A program made the translations under genes and the position numbers. The notes below the pieces were generated by a model that was given only the letters and a program-made list of their open reading frames with translations, was not told where the DNA came from and ran no database searches. From DASYML01 sp036399835 (GTDB lineage Bacteria; Acidobacteriota; Blastocatellia; Pyrinomonadales; Pyrinomonadaceae), in assembly GCA_036399835.1 (NCBI GenBank), contig DASWMI010000171.1:1-21650 (forward strand): a DNA stretch of 21,650 nt. Reading direction: 5' to 3'. Below, piece by piece: positions 1-7,098 of the stretch (position 1 is the first letter of the stretch; every line of letters starts with the position of its first letter).

Positions 1-401
1 CTGCTCTGATGCTCAATCGTCTTGCTCTCGTCCTCAATCGCCTGGCCTTCGTCCTCCGGCTTGAGTAGCTCAAGGGCCGTCTCGACCAGCAGCTCGGTTT
101 CGGGGCGCGGGATAAGCACGTCGGGCGTGACCTCGAAATCCAGACCGAAGAACTCCTGTCGGCCAGTGATGTATTGCAGCGGCTCTCCGCTTGCGCGCCG
201 CTCTATGAGGTCGCGGAAGCTGACAACATCCGCCGCCGAGAGGCTTTCGTCGCCGTGCGTGATCAGAAAGGTGCGGTCGCGTTTGAGTAGATGAGCCAGC
301 AAGGAAGCGGCCTCGCGGCGCGATTCAGCAAGCCCCGCGCGCCGCAGGATTTGTGCCGCCTCAAGGATGGCCTGCGCGATGATTAATCCCTGCTGGTCCA
401 T
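1..401 (-). CDS. prmC: Peptide chain release factor N5-glutamine methyltransferase (PrmC/HemK), N-terminal part, cut by the left edge
   Basis: PrmC uses SAM to methylate the glutamine of the GGQ motif of release factors RF1 and RF2 in the cytoplasm. On the minus strand, ATG at 401-399 opens a frame that stays open to base 1 (133 codons). It holds the helical N-terminal domain that grips the release factor, followed by the family's conserved linker: GEPLQYITG, then QEFFG, then IPRPETE and LLVE, which begins the methyltransferase domain. The catalytic NPPY motif would lie beyond the left edge, so its presence cannot be checked. No Shine-Dalgarno is visible before the ATG. The upstream region (402-522) contains an imperfect hairpin. 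In many bacteria prmC follows prfA, which would be transcribed before it; here the bases upstream hold no prfA. Identity is based on the linker motifs and is firm. Confidence 0.93.
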   Translation of the reverse strand, partial: MDQQGLIIAQAILEAAQILRRAGLAESRREAASLLAHLLKRDRTFLITHGDESLSAADVVSFRDLIERRASGEPLQYITGRQEFFGLDFEVTPDVLIPRPETELLVETALELLKPEDEGQAIEDESKTIEHQS

Positions 402-420
402 AATGAAGAGGTTGGAGGTT

Positions 421-522
421 AAAGATTTGGAGAGAGCGTTGAGAGGTCAGACATGAGAGGCTGGTCCAGACCTGCTTCCTCAATACAAACTATCGGCCTC
501 TAAGCTTTGGTCTCCAATCTTT
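421..522. repeat. Imperfect intergenic inverted repeat upstream of prmC
   Basis: Bases 421-446 can pair with 497-522. Both arms carry AAAGATT, GGAGA and AGAGG words when read in the same sense, with a few mismatches and one-base shifts. The loop is about 50 bases. The surrounding 402-540 stretch is purine-rich on one side and pyrimidine-rich on the other. It lies just upstream of the prmC start on the minus strand. It resembles in design, not in sequence, the hairpins at 1176-1270, 14837-14934 and 16133-16251. The pairing is the weakest of the four. Confidence 0.5.
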
Positions 523-534
523 CTCTAGCCTAGC

Positions 535-563
535 TTTTCCTTTTTCCCTTTGCCTTCTATAAT
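535..563 (+). promoter_or_regulatory. Possible sigma70-type promoter for the copZ-like operon
   Basis: A perfect TATAAT lies at 558-563, with a poor -35 (TTTTCC, 535-540) 17 bases upstream. Transcription would begin near 570 and run into the metal-binding protein gene at 687, leaving a leader of about 115 bases. The -10 is good and the -35 weak, so this is a candidate only. Confidence 0.35.
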
Positions 564-686
564 ACCCTCATTCGTTAAGCTCGAACAGAATTGGCCTCAA
601 GGCGTGGAACGCGGGCGGCCCCGGCGCGAGCCTGCTTGGTCCAGAAGCTTTCGGGCATTGAATCCGACAAGGGAGGGCAGCAAACA

Positions 687-923
687 TTGAAAGCGGAATT
701 TAATATTGAAGGGATGCATTGCGATTCGTGCGCAGCCGACATCAAGGAGACGCTCGAAGAGACGGCTGGCGTGGAGCAGGTTGATGTGACCTTTAAACGC
801 AAGACGGCCATCGTCGAGTTTGACGACGCGACCGTCCAGCAGCAAACCATCATCAAGAAGATTCAAGATTTGGGCTACCAGGCCACTGTCTCAGGCCAGC
901 CCCAAAGCGAGGTTGGAGCATGA
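687..923 (+). CDS. Heavy-metal-associated (HMA) domain protein, CopZ-like
   Basis: A 78-residue single-domain HMA protein of the kind that carries Cu(I) or a similar soft metal in the cytoplasm. The metal site GMHCDSC gives C12 and C15, followed by the usual ferredoxin-like beta-alpha-beta-beta-alpha-beta pattern and the late motif KKIQDLGYQA. I chose TTG at 687 because GGGAGG (671-676) sits at good spacing before it and the domain begins at once. The frame stays open upstream to a TTG at 591, but that stretch (RRGTRAAPARAC...) looks like read-through. No copper ATPase or CsoR is adjacent, so the metal is not fixed by context. Its last four bases overlap the next gene, so the two are probably translated together. 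Confidence 0.85.
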   Translation: MKAEFNIEGMHCDSCAADIKETLEETAGVEQVDVTFKRKTAIVEFDDATVQQQTIIKKIQDLGYQATVSGQPQSEVGA

Positions 924-1177
924 GCGAAATCAACGACATGGAAAAATTGACGAACCAGACGGTTGACGACCGTGGGACAAACGAAACCGAAGGCCGGGCC
1001 ATCATCAAACGCCTGCGCGACACGGGTTTTGAGGGCAGTGATGAAAAGCTGGCCGTCGCGCTGGGCCGTCCCATCGAAGAGGTAGAGGGCTGGACCGGAG
1101 GCGTAGAGCCTGTTGACGATGATGTCATCATGAAGGCGCGCGGCATCGCCAAGGAACGCGGAATCGAGATTGAATAA
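920..1177 (+). CDS. Small acidic protein with an HTH-like C-terminal half, coupled to the HMA protein
   Basis: An 85-residue protein whose ATG overlaps the TGA of the HMA gene (ATGA at 920-923), indicating translational coupling. I do not recognise a named family. Residues about 1-25 are polar and probably disordered. Residues about 38-80 (EKLAVALGRPIEEVEGW, then VEPVDDDVIMKARGIA) have the spacing of a Cro/XRE-like helix-turn-helix: a helix ending in LAVALGRP, a turn, a second helix with a central tryptophan, then a closing helix. The domain is acidic for a DNA-binding protein, so a structural or protein-binding role is also possible. The gene is followed by the hairpin that fills the gap to cysE. 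Its reality is supported by the overlap and normal codon use. Confidence 0.7.
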   Translation: MSEINDMEKLTNQTVDDRGTNETEGRAIIKRLRDTGFEGSDEKLAVALGRPIEEVEGWTGGVEPVDDDVIMKARGIAKERGIEIE

Positions 1178-1270
1178 GAATTTTAGAGTTGCGATTTTTG
1201 ATTTAGACCTGAAATCAGTTGGCGAGAAACCGCGAAATCAAAAATCGCAAATCTAAAATCAAAAATTCTT
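1176..1270. repeat. Large hairpin filling the gap between the small HTH-like gene and cysE
   Basis: The left arm starts in the TAA stop (about 1176-1204: AAGAATTTT, then AGAGTTGCGATTTTTGATTT). It pairs with the right arm (about 1235-1270), which carries the complement plus an extra seven-base unit. The loop is about 30 bases. The right arm is built from near-repeats of AAATC/AAAATC words and ends one base before the cysE ATG. The same AATC words recur at 16322-16352. Confidence 0.8.
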
Positions 1271-1271
1271 T

Positions 1272-2186
1272 ATGAACGAGAAGATTGACCGGGCCGCCGC
1301 AGAGTTGGTCGAATCATACCTGGCGGAAGGCATCAAGATTCATCATCTTGAGCGTCGCCCGCTGCCCTCGCACGCCGAAGTTATACGCGTACTGGTGACG
1401 ATTCACGAGCTGCTCTTTCCCGGTTACATAGGTGCGCAGGGACTCACCGGGGCCAGCCTTCGCCAACACGTCGAATCGCGTATGGCCTGGCTCTATGAGA
1501 CTCTCGCAGAGCAGATTAACCGCGCCATCGCGCACGGCACCAAGATGGATACGACCTGCGCGGACTCGAAGCTGGACGCTTCAAAGAGCGCCGCCGAATT
1601 CCTCGCTCGCCTTCCGGCCCTGCGCGAAGTGCTCGCCTCGGATGTGCAGGCAGCCTACGAGGGCGACCCCGCGGCGACCGGCCTTGACGAAATCATCTTC
1701 AGCTATCCGAGCATCTACGCCGTGATGGTCTATCGCCTTGCGCACGAGCTTCACGAGATGTGCGTGCCGCTCATCCCGCGCATCATGACTGAGCACGCTC
1801 ACCATCGCACAGGCATAGACATACATCCGGGGACAAGCATCGGCTCGCGCTTTTTCATAGATCACGGAACGGGCGTCGTCATCGGCGGGACTGCCGTCAT
1901 AGGCCACAACGTCAAGCTCTACCAGGGCGTCACGCTCGGCGCTTTCTCTTTCGATAAGGATGCGAGGGGCGAGTTGGTGCGTAATACCAAACGCCATCCG
2001 ACCATAGAGGACGACGTAGTTATCTACGCGGGCGCGACCATCCTCGGCGGCGAGACTGTCATCGGGCGCGGCAGCGTCATCGGCGGCAACGTCTGGCTGA
2101 CGCACTCCGTCCCGCCCGGGACGCGCGTCCTACAGGAATCTCCAAACCTGCGCATCATCACTCCCGAACAGGCCGCCGCCTCCTGA
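1272..2186 (+). CDS. cysE: Serine O-acetyltransferase
   Basis: Transfers acetyl from acetyl-CoA to L-serine to give O-acetylserine, the first step of cysteine synthesis; cytoplasmic. The protein has 304 residues. An extended helical N-terminal region (about 1-135) precedes the conserved YPSIYAVMVYRLAHEL segment, then the left-handed beta-helix made of hexapeptide repeats (about 183-285). Catalytic-type residues are visible: H198 in IDHGTG and H242 in KRHPTIED, with D183 and H185 in GIDIHPG. The long N-terminal region matches the EpsC-like branch of the family rather than the shorter E. coli form. No Shine-Dalgarno precedes the ATG, because a hairpin arm ends right against it. Its stop lies 23 bases from the end of the convergent zinc-ribbon gene, with no clear terminator between. 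No cysK is next to it. Confidence 0.93.
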   Translation: MNEKIDRAAAELVESYLAEGIKIHHLERRPLPSHAEVIRVLVTIHELLFPGYIGAQGLTGASLRQHVESRMAWLYETLAEQINRAIAHGTKMDTTCADSKLDASKSAAEFLARLPALREVLASDVQAAYEGDPAATGLDEIIFSYPSIYAVMVYRLAHELHEMCVPLIPRIMTEHAHHRTGIDIHPGTSIGSRFFIDHGTGVVIGGTAVIGHNVKLYQGVTLGAFSFDKDARGELVRNTKRHPTIEDDVVIYAGATILGGETVIGRGSVIGGNVWLTHSVPPGTRVLQESPNLRIITPEQAAAS

Positions 2187-2209
2187 CGCGCGCTGCGCTC
2201 GGGCCTCGT

Positions 2210-2470
2210 TTATCTTGTCAGCGAGGGCAGGAGCGCCGCCAGCATGCTCAGGACGAAGAAGATGGCGAAGGCTACGACCAGCCCTATGACGCTGTAGATG
2301 ATGATGCCGTTGGTATTCGATTTTCCGCTCTTGCCGTGATAGGCGTTGCCGCAACGCTGGCACTTGACGTGGCTCAGTATCTTAGGGCCAAGCACTCCGC
2401 CCCACCAGGTAAACTTCACACGCTCAGGGTCCGGCGTTCCGCACTTGGGACAGGGAACATAAGCGCTCAT
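2210..2470 (-). CDS. Small zinc-ribbon protein with one C-terminal membrane segment
   Basis: An 86-residue protein. Two CxxC knuckles, C7/C10 (CPKCG) and C37/C40 (CQRCG), form a probable zinc ribbon, followed by a hydrophobic helix at about 55-82 (IIIYSVIGLVVAFAIFFVL) that would anchor it in the inner membrane with the ribbon on the cytoplasmic side. The ATG at 2470 follows GGAG with about nine bases spacing. It is monocistronic and convergent with cysE. Proteins of this design are common and mostly of unknown role; I assign no function. Confidence 0.75.
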   Translation of the reverse strand: MSAYVPCPKCGTPDPERVKFTWWGGVLGPKILSHVKCQRCGNAYHGKSGKSNTNGIIIYSVIGLVVAFAIFFVLSMLAALLPSLTR

Positions 2471-2811
2471 AACGGTTTTCTCCGTCTTCAGTAATCAGGA
2501 TTGCGCGTCCGTGTGAGGAAACGAAATTCTCTAAAACAAGATTGGCGTGAGAGTATAACAGAGCCTTGAAGAGCGCAAATGCAGTTTGACAGATGACGGG
2601 CGGGCCGGCTTTCAGACGCTTTCCGGCAGCAAAAAAGAGATTGGCGCCAGTTCTGGAAAGCTGGCGGCTATTCGCACTTTCTATAAAGTGTAAAAAAGCG
2701 AGTCTAGTTCCTCTCGTAAGCAACTCTGAACCCCTGCGGCTGTCAAAAGCCCAGGGGTTCGGTTGTTAAAAGGGACGGGTTTAACAAGGTTGGCAGATTG
2801 AAGGAGACCGC
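2471..2811. other. Intergenic region between divergent small membrane-protein genes
   Basis: 341 bases without a convincing gene; the open minus frame at 2424-2723 has no recognisable domain and overlaps the real start at 2470. It contains two weak hairpins: GCCAG/CTGGC (2646-2665) and CACTTT/AAAGTG with a four-base loop (2675-2690). It also contains one strong hairpin (2728-2760, listed separately). The last 15 bases carry AAGGAG (2801-2806), the ribosome site for the gene at 2812. Confidence 0.6.
2728..2760 (+). terminator. Strong hairpin without a T-run, upstream of the DUF5658-like gene
   Basis: GAACCCCTG (2728-2736) pairs perfectly with CAGGGGTTC (2752-2760). Inside, after one unpaired base, GGCT pairs with AGCC around a six-base loop. 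What follows is GGTTGTTAAAAG, not a T-run, so this is a terminator-like or attenuator-like hairpin rather than a clear intrinsic terminator. It lies 50 bases before the next start codon. Confidence 0.5.
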
Positions 2812-3186
2812 GTGAGGATGAGCGCCCTCGCCAAGAGCATTTTACTCTTTGTCCTTAACTGGCTCGACGCGCAACTGACCATTCTTTGGGTGCGCGAGGG
2901 GCTGGCGACCGAAGGCAACGGCCTGATGGCGCGGCTGCTGGAGCTGGGCGACGCCCCCTTTCTGGCGGTCAAGATGGCGATAGGCTTTTTCGCCGCCTTC
3001 ATCCTTTATCGCTGCTCGCATCTCGCGCTCGCGCGGCGCGGGATGAAACTCGCGCTCGGAGTCTACATCGCGCTGATGTTTATACATGCCGCGACGGGGC
3101 TTTCCGCCCTCGGCTGGGAAGCGCCTCAAGAGCTTGTAGCCTTTCTCGGCGGACTCCCGCACGCCCTGCTCGCCCTCCTCTCCTAA
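2812..3186 (+). CDS. Small membrane protein, DUF5658-like
   Basis: 124 residues with three predicted membrane helices at about 6-26, 48-66 and 80-98. The opening pattern LNWLDAQLTILWVREG followed by EGNGLMA resembles the N..D...T......E.NP pattern of the DUF5658 family, whose function is unknown. AAGGAG at 2801-2806 serves either GTG 2812 or ATG 2818; I took the GTG because the spacing is a little short but workable, and ATG 2818 would lose only two residues. It precedes the HtrA gene by about 200 bases on the same strand. Confidence 0.65.
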   Translation: MRMSALAKSILLFVLNWLDAQLTILWVREGLATEGNGLMARLLELGDAPFLAVKMAIGFFAAFILYRCSHLALARRGMKLALGVYIALMFIHAATGLSALGWEAPQELVAFLGGLPHALLALLS

Positions 3187-3383
3187 AACGGCGGGCCGCG
3201 CCCCCTCTTTTCTTTATCCTAAACTATCCGCGGTCGAAAAACGTTAAAGGGCAAGCAAGCTCCGCGCTGCGGGGTCTCAGCGGCGGCGGAAATTTGTGCG
3301 CAACCGCCTCGCGCCGCTTGAGCATCTTAATAACTGCTTGCAAGAGCTTATGTTTGAAATTTGAAAAGATAGAGAATAAAGCT

Positions 3384-4547
3384 ATGTATAAACTCTCTGC
3401 CCGACAAGTCCTCGTTATCGCTTTGCTTTCCGGACTCTTTGCCGCGGGTGCGGTCGCCTGCTTTGACCGCTTCGGCCAGGGTTTCCAGCCCAAAGGCTCT
3501 GCCTTTACGGAGAGCGCCCCGGCTGGCGTTACGGACCCCTCGCTCGCCACGGACGAACAGAACAACATAGAGGTTTACAAGTCTGTCTCGCCCGGCGTCG
3601 TCTTTATCAATTCGACGACCTACACGCAGGATTTCTTCGGCAATATCGAAGAGGGACGCGGCAACGGCTCAGGCTCTGTGATAGACGAGCAGGGCGACAT
3701 CCTGACCAACTATCACGTCATAGAGGGCGCGCAAAAGCTCTCGGTCAACTTCGGCGGCGATAAAACCTATCCGGCCAAGTATATCGGCGGCGACCCCGAT
3801 ACGGACCTCGCCGTGATACGCGTCAGCGCCCCGCGCGAAGTCCTGAACATCGTCCCGATGGGAGATTCCGACAAGCTCTCTGTGGGCCAGAAGGTGCTCG
3901 CCATAGGCAATCCCTTCGGTCTTGACCGCACGCTCACGACCGGAGTCATCAGCGGGCTGCAACGCCCTATTCGCGGACGCAACGACCGTCCCATAGAGGG
4001 CGCGATTCAAACTGATGCTTCGATCAATCCGGGCAATTCCGGCGGGCCGCTCCTGGATTCGCACGGGCGCATGATCGGCATCAACTCGCAAATCCTCTCG
4101 CCTTCGGGCGCATCAGCCGGCGTCGGCTTTGCCATCCCCGTCAACATCGCCAAACGCGTCGTTCCCCAACTGATTCAATACGGCGCTGTCCGTCGTCCGA
4201 AACTCGGCATCGGCACGCGCGCCATCAAGGATTTGAGCGGACAGGCGCGACTCCCCATCTCCGACGGCCTGATTGTCATCAACGTCTCGCCGGGCGGCCC
4301 CGCTGCCAACGCTGGAATTCGCGGGCTGATGCAGACGCAGGACGGCGAGATAGTCATCGGCGATCTCATTACCACCGTGGACGGAGAGCAGGTGAGCGAT
4401 AACGACGCCCTCTACCGTATCCTCGACAAGCATCAAATCGGGGACACGATTCAGCTAGAGGTCTTGCGCGAAGGCAGACGCCAGACTCTGTCCGTACACC
4501 TGACGGAGTTGCCGAACCGCCGGACCAATCAACGGCGACAGGAGTAG
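3384..4547 (+). CDS. HtrA/Deg-family serine protease, membrane-anchored or lipoprotein, one PDZ domain
   Basis: A periplasmic or envelope protease of the S1C (trypsin-like) family that degrades or senses misfolded proteins. 387 residues from ATG 3384. An N-terminal hydrophobic segment (about 8-25) ends in AVAC at C26, so it is either a signal anchor or a loose lipobox. The protease domain (about 60-265) shows the full triad: H111 in TNYHVIEG, D141 in DTDLAVIR and S219 in NPGNSGGPLL. A single PDZ domain follows (about 272-375), so it is DegS-like in layout rather than the two-PDZ DegP. The tail is basic. The frame is open far upstream, to 2886, but that part overlaps the preceding gene and lacks any domain, so the start at the signal segment is preferred. 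The Shine-Dalgarno is weak. A strong terminator follows at 4576-4611. Confidence 0.92.
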   Translation: MYKLSARQVLVIALLSGLFAAGAVACFDRFGQGFQPKGSAFTESAPAGVTDPSLATDEQNNIEVYKSVSPGVVFINSTTYTQDFFGNIEEGRGNGSGSVIDEQGDILTNYHVIEGAQKLSVNFGGDKTYPAKYIGGDPDTDLAVIRVSAPREVLNIVPMGDSDKLSVGQKVLAIGNPFGLDRTLTTGVISGLQRPIRGRNDRPIEGAIQTDASINPGNSGGPLLDSHGRMIGINSQILSPSGASAGVGFAIPVNIAKRVVPQLIQYGAVRRPKLGIGTRAIKDLSGQARLPISDGLIVINVSPGGPAANAGIRGLMQTQDGEIVIGDLITTVDGEQVSDNDALYRILDKHQIGDTIQLEVLREGRRQTLSVHLTELPNRRTNQRRQE

Positions 4548-4575
4548 AGCAACGGCAGTAGAGCGAGCAGAGCGC

Positions 4576-4611
4576 AAGGGCTGGCAGAGTGTGAATCTTC
4601 TGCCAGCCCTT
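4576..4611 (+). terminator. Intrinsic terminator after the HtrA-family gene
   Basis: AAGGGCTGGCAGA (4576-4588) pairs perfectly over 13 bases with TCTGCCAGCCCTT (4599-4611) around a ten-base loop. It is followed by the pyrimidine-rich CTTCTCTC. It lies 29 bases after the stop codon. Confidence 0.85.
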
Positions 4612-4672
4612 CTTCTCTCACAGTTGAATCGAGTGCGACTCACACGTGCGCTCGCATCCTTTGGCAAACCTC

Positions 4673-4678
4673 TATAAT
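4673..4678 (+). promoter_or_regulatory. Perfect -10 box very close to a start codon
   Basis: TATAAT at 4673-4678 lies only 12 bases before the ATG at 4691. The expected transcript start, near 4685, would leave a leader of about six bases. No good -35 is visible at 16-18 bases spacing. The box follows the HtrA terminator, as a fresh promoter should. Confidence 0.5.
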
Positions 4679-4690
4679 ATCTTCTCATTT

Positions 4691-4927
4691 ATGGAGACAG
4701 AACACTTCATCAATCCGGGCTACGGGTGGATGTGCAGGCATTGCAATCCTGAAAACACTCTCTCGGCCCCGCTTGCTCCCGGTCGCGCGCGTTTCTTTAC
4801 AGAAGGCGAGGCCGAAGACAAAGAGCCTGTGCTTTCATCAGGCATCATCGCGCGCTGGCGAGATGCTTCACGCCGCAAGCTCTTCTGCCCGCGCTGCGGC
4901 GTTGAAGAGCTGATGGATAAAGCTTAA
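4691..4927 (+). CDS. Small protein with two CxxC motifs, unknown function
   Basis: 78 residues from ATG 4691. One CxxC lies near the N-terminus (C15/C18 in MCRHCNP) and one near the C-terminus (C66/C69 in FCPRCGVEE), about 48 residues apart. This suggests a zinc-binding fold or two half-knuckles. The middle is basic and shows no signal or membrane segment. The in-frame GTG at 4646 is rejected because it lies upstream of the -10 box. There is no Shine-Dalgarno, and the transcript may be nearly leaderless. It converges on the pyrophosphatase gene with 17 bases between. No family recognised. Confidence 0.65.
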   Translation: METEHFINPGYGWMCRHCNPENTLSAPLAPGRARFFTEGEAEDKEPVLSSGIIARWRDASRRKLFCPRCGVEELMDKA

Positions 4928-4944
4928 AGCTCTCCCCGGACTTT

Positions 4945-5634
4945 TTACTTTTCCAACAGCCGTCGCAGCTCGCTCAAACGAGTTTCGGGTGGTCCATATT
5001 TTTCTCTGTAATCGCGTATGCTGCGCGCGATGACATCAACGGCTTCATTGCGCGCATACACATCCGCAATCTCGACGCGGCGCGGCGCTTCCATGGGCAG
5101 TTGCTTGTAGCTCAGAAAGTAATGCTTGAGTCGGTCAATGAGGCCCTGCGGGCAGTCCTCTATGTCCTCGAAGTGGCCGTAGGCAACATCCGATTCGAGC
5201 ACCGCGATGATTTTATCGTCCGCCTCTCGTCCGTCAATCATTCGCAGCCCGCCGATAGGCTTGGCCCGCACGAGAATATCGCCATGCGCGAAAGTCTTCT
5301 CAGTCAGCACGCAGATGTCCATAGGGTCGCCGTCGCCCCTGATGCCTTCAAGTCCTACCCTCTGCGAGCAGAGCGCCGCCACCTCGTCGCCGCAGAAGGT
5401 CTGCGGGATAAAGCCGTAGAGCGTCGGGCAGAGGCTTGAGAAGCGATGCGGGCGGTCCACACGCAGATGGCCCGAAGCCTTGTCCAGCTCATACTTGACG
5501 GCATCCGTCGGGACGATCTCTATGTAAGCCGTGACGGTCTCCGGCGTGCCGTCGCAAGGCTCTACGCCGTGCCACGGATGAGCCTGAAAAAGGACCGAGA
5601 ACAACCTGTGCAGCGCCTCTTCGTTTGCGGACAT
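4945..5634 (-). CDS. ppa: Inorganic pyrophosphatase, family I
   Basis: Hydrolyses pyrophosphate to two phosphates in the cytoplasm with Mg2+, pulling biosynthetic reactions forward. 229 residues. The signature DGDPMDI (D101, D103, D106) matches the family I active-site pattern. Other family elements are VKYELDK (K48, E49), YGFIPQT (Y73) and the acidic EADDKI (D139/D140). It is longer than the E. coli enzyme (about 175 residues), with extra N- and C-terminal helices like the larger forms of the family. I chose the ATG at 5634 because AAAGGAAA precedes it; the upstream in-frame ATG at 5697 adds 21 residues unlike the family. Its end faces the small CxxC gene. Confidence 0.93.
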   Translation of the reverse strand: MSANEEALHRLFSVLFQAHPWHGVEPCDGTPETVTAYIEIVPTDAVKYELDKASGHLRVDRPHRFSSLCPTLYGFIPQTFCGDEVAALCSQRVGLEGIRGDGDPMDICVLTEKTFAHGDILVRAKPIGGLRMIDGREADDKIIAVLESDVAYGHFEDIEDCPQGLIDRLKHYFLSYKQLPMEAPRRVEIADVYARNEAVDVIARSIRDYREKYGPPETRLSELRRLLEK

Positions 5635-5895
5635 AAGTTTCCTTTCAGCCTCCACACAATTTTCCGCGCGCGTCCGGATTGATGCTAAAATCCCCACGCC
5701 AATGGAAGCATTTGGGTTTGCCGATTATCAAACGGACAACCGGAACATGTCCAGATTATAGATCAAGCAGGAAGGCGGCAGGGTTGAACTTAAGAGACTG
5801 ACTGCTTGACTCGTCGGTTTATTGAATCAACGATTAAAGAGATCACCGGACCAATAGCTTTTCTTTCATCATTCACGCGTTCCTCGTTTAAAATC

Positions 5896-6993
5896 ATGTC
5901 TGCCACGACGACAAACAAGATGGTAACTGACGCGAGAGGTGCTGAAGAGACTCGCGCCTCAGCCATTTCGCTGCGCTGGATTATTTCTGCGAGCGATGAT
6001 CTGGTCTGGTTTATCGGCTCCGTCTTGTCCAGTTATGCGCTGCTGGCGCTTTACCTAGCGAATGTCCTGCCGCTCTACTGGATGGTCGGCGCGTGGGCCG
6101 TCCTGATCGACGCGCCGCATGTCTTCGGCACTTTCTCACGGACCTACTTCGACCGCACGGAAAGAGTTGCGCGCAAGCGACTCCTGCTCGGCTCGCTCCT
6201 CTTCTTTCTCGTTGGACCAGCGATGGTCCTGGCGGGCGCAGGGCTGGTCTTCTTCTTTCTCGCGGCGATCTGGGCCTACTATCATCTGGTCAAGCAGCAC
6301 TACGGCTTTATGGTGCTCTACAAGAAGAAGAACAAAGACCTCTCGCCCATCGACAACGCGCTCGACCGCCTACTGCTCCTGCTCGCTTTCACTTATCCCT
6401 TTGTCGCTTTCATAGCAGTTGACGCGGAAGCTATGGCACGCGTGCCCGCGCCGCTGCGCTCTGCCTTCGGCCTGCTGGCGAACGTCACGCTCGCGGCGAC
6501 CGTCATCACAGCTCTTGTCTGGCTTGCCAGACAGCTTCAGCGCGTGGCGCAGCGTCTGCCGCTGGACGTTCCCAAGTATCTGCTGCTGGCGGCGGCCATT
6601 CCCATGCACTGGGTCGTCCTGCTCACGCCCATGCCGCACAAGACGATTGCCATCGTCGCCATCTTAACCATCTATCATAACCTGCAATATCATCGTCTGA
6701 TCTGGTTTCACAACCGGAAGTATGCGGGCGGCGACGAGAGCCGCAAAGTTTACGGCGCTGCCGAAGTCATCAGCCGCCGCCTCGTCTACTATATAGCTTT
6801 TGGTATACTCTTCGGTCTCTGGTATCAGGGGCCGCGCCAGTACCTGCTCTCGCAAGGAGACGCGCAGGCGCGGACCTTTCAACTGGTCACATCCTTTCTC
6901 TGGGGCTACGCCTTTATACATTATTATCTGGACTCAAAAATCTGGCGCGTGCGCAGAGACCCTGCGGTCGGCAAGGCTCTGCGTCTGGAATAA
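5896..6993 (+). CDS. Polytopic membrane protein with conserved-looking histidine clusters, unknown function
   Basis: 365 residues from ATG 5896, with about eight hydrophobic segments (near 35-55, 58-75, 96-125, 158-178, 190-210, 228-246, 250-262, 296-312 and 328-345). Histidines fall at membrane edges in patterns that look like metal ligands: DAPH (H75), YYHLVKQHYG (H130, H135), YHNLQYHRLIWFHN (H261, H266, H272) and FIHYYLD (H342). I do not recognise a named family. The design recalls integral membrane metal-dependent oxygenases or desaturases, but the spacings (Hx4H, Hx4Hx5H) do not match the classic HxxxH/HxxHH set. The TTG at 5806 is a possible longer start but has no ribosome site. A terminator follows at 7010. 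It lies two genes from a CarH-like regulator, which may be chance. Confidence 0.8.
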   Translation: MSATTTNKMVTDARGAEETRASAISLRWIISASDDLVWFIGSVLSSYALLALYLANVLPLYWMVGAWAVLIDAPHVFGTFSRTYFDRTERVARKRLLLGSLLFFLVGPAMVLAGAGLVFFFLAAIWAYYHLVKQHYGFMVLYKKKNKDLSPIDNALDRLLLLLAFTYPFVAFIAVDAEAMARVPAPLRSAFGLLANVTLAATVITALVWLARQLQRVAQRLPLDVPKYLLLAAAIPMHWVVLLTPMPHKTIAIVAILTIYHNLQYHRLIWFHNRKYAGGDESRKVYGAAEVISRRLVYYIAFGILFGLWYQGPRQYLLSQGDAQARTFQLVTSFLWGYAFIHYYLDSKIWRVRRDPAVGKALRLE

Positions 6994-7009
6994 AGTCTGG
7001 AGCAGACGC

Positions 7010-7050
7010 GAAAAGGTCGCGCCCGCCACTGGCACGACCTTTTCTGTTTT
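7010..7050 (+). terminator. Intrinsic terminator after the polytopic membrane protein
   Basis: GAAAAGGTCG (7010-7019) pairs perfectly with CGACCTTTTC (7035-7044) around a 15-base loop, followed by TGTTTTC. It begins 17 bases after the stop codon. Confidence 0.85.
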
Positions 7051-7081
7051 CTCATGAGAGTTAAAACAAGTCATGAGAAAA
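7047..7081. terminator. Second hairpin between convergent genes
   Basis: TTTTCTCATGA (7047-7057) is repeated inverted as TCATGAGAAAA (7071-7081), an 11-base perfect stem with a 13-base loop. The T-run of the preceding terminator is its left arm. It lies 18 bases from the end of the minus-strand gene at 7099, for which it could act as a terminator although no T-run follows on that strand. Confidence 0.6.
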
Positions 7082-7098
7082 TAGGAATTGCTTTGCGT

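Noticed and set aside
2886..3383. Long upstream extension of the HtrA-family frame
   Set aside because: It overlaps the DUF5658-like gene out of frame, has an Arg/Ala-rich shadow composition, and the signal segment begins at ATG 3384.
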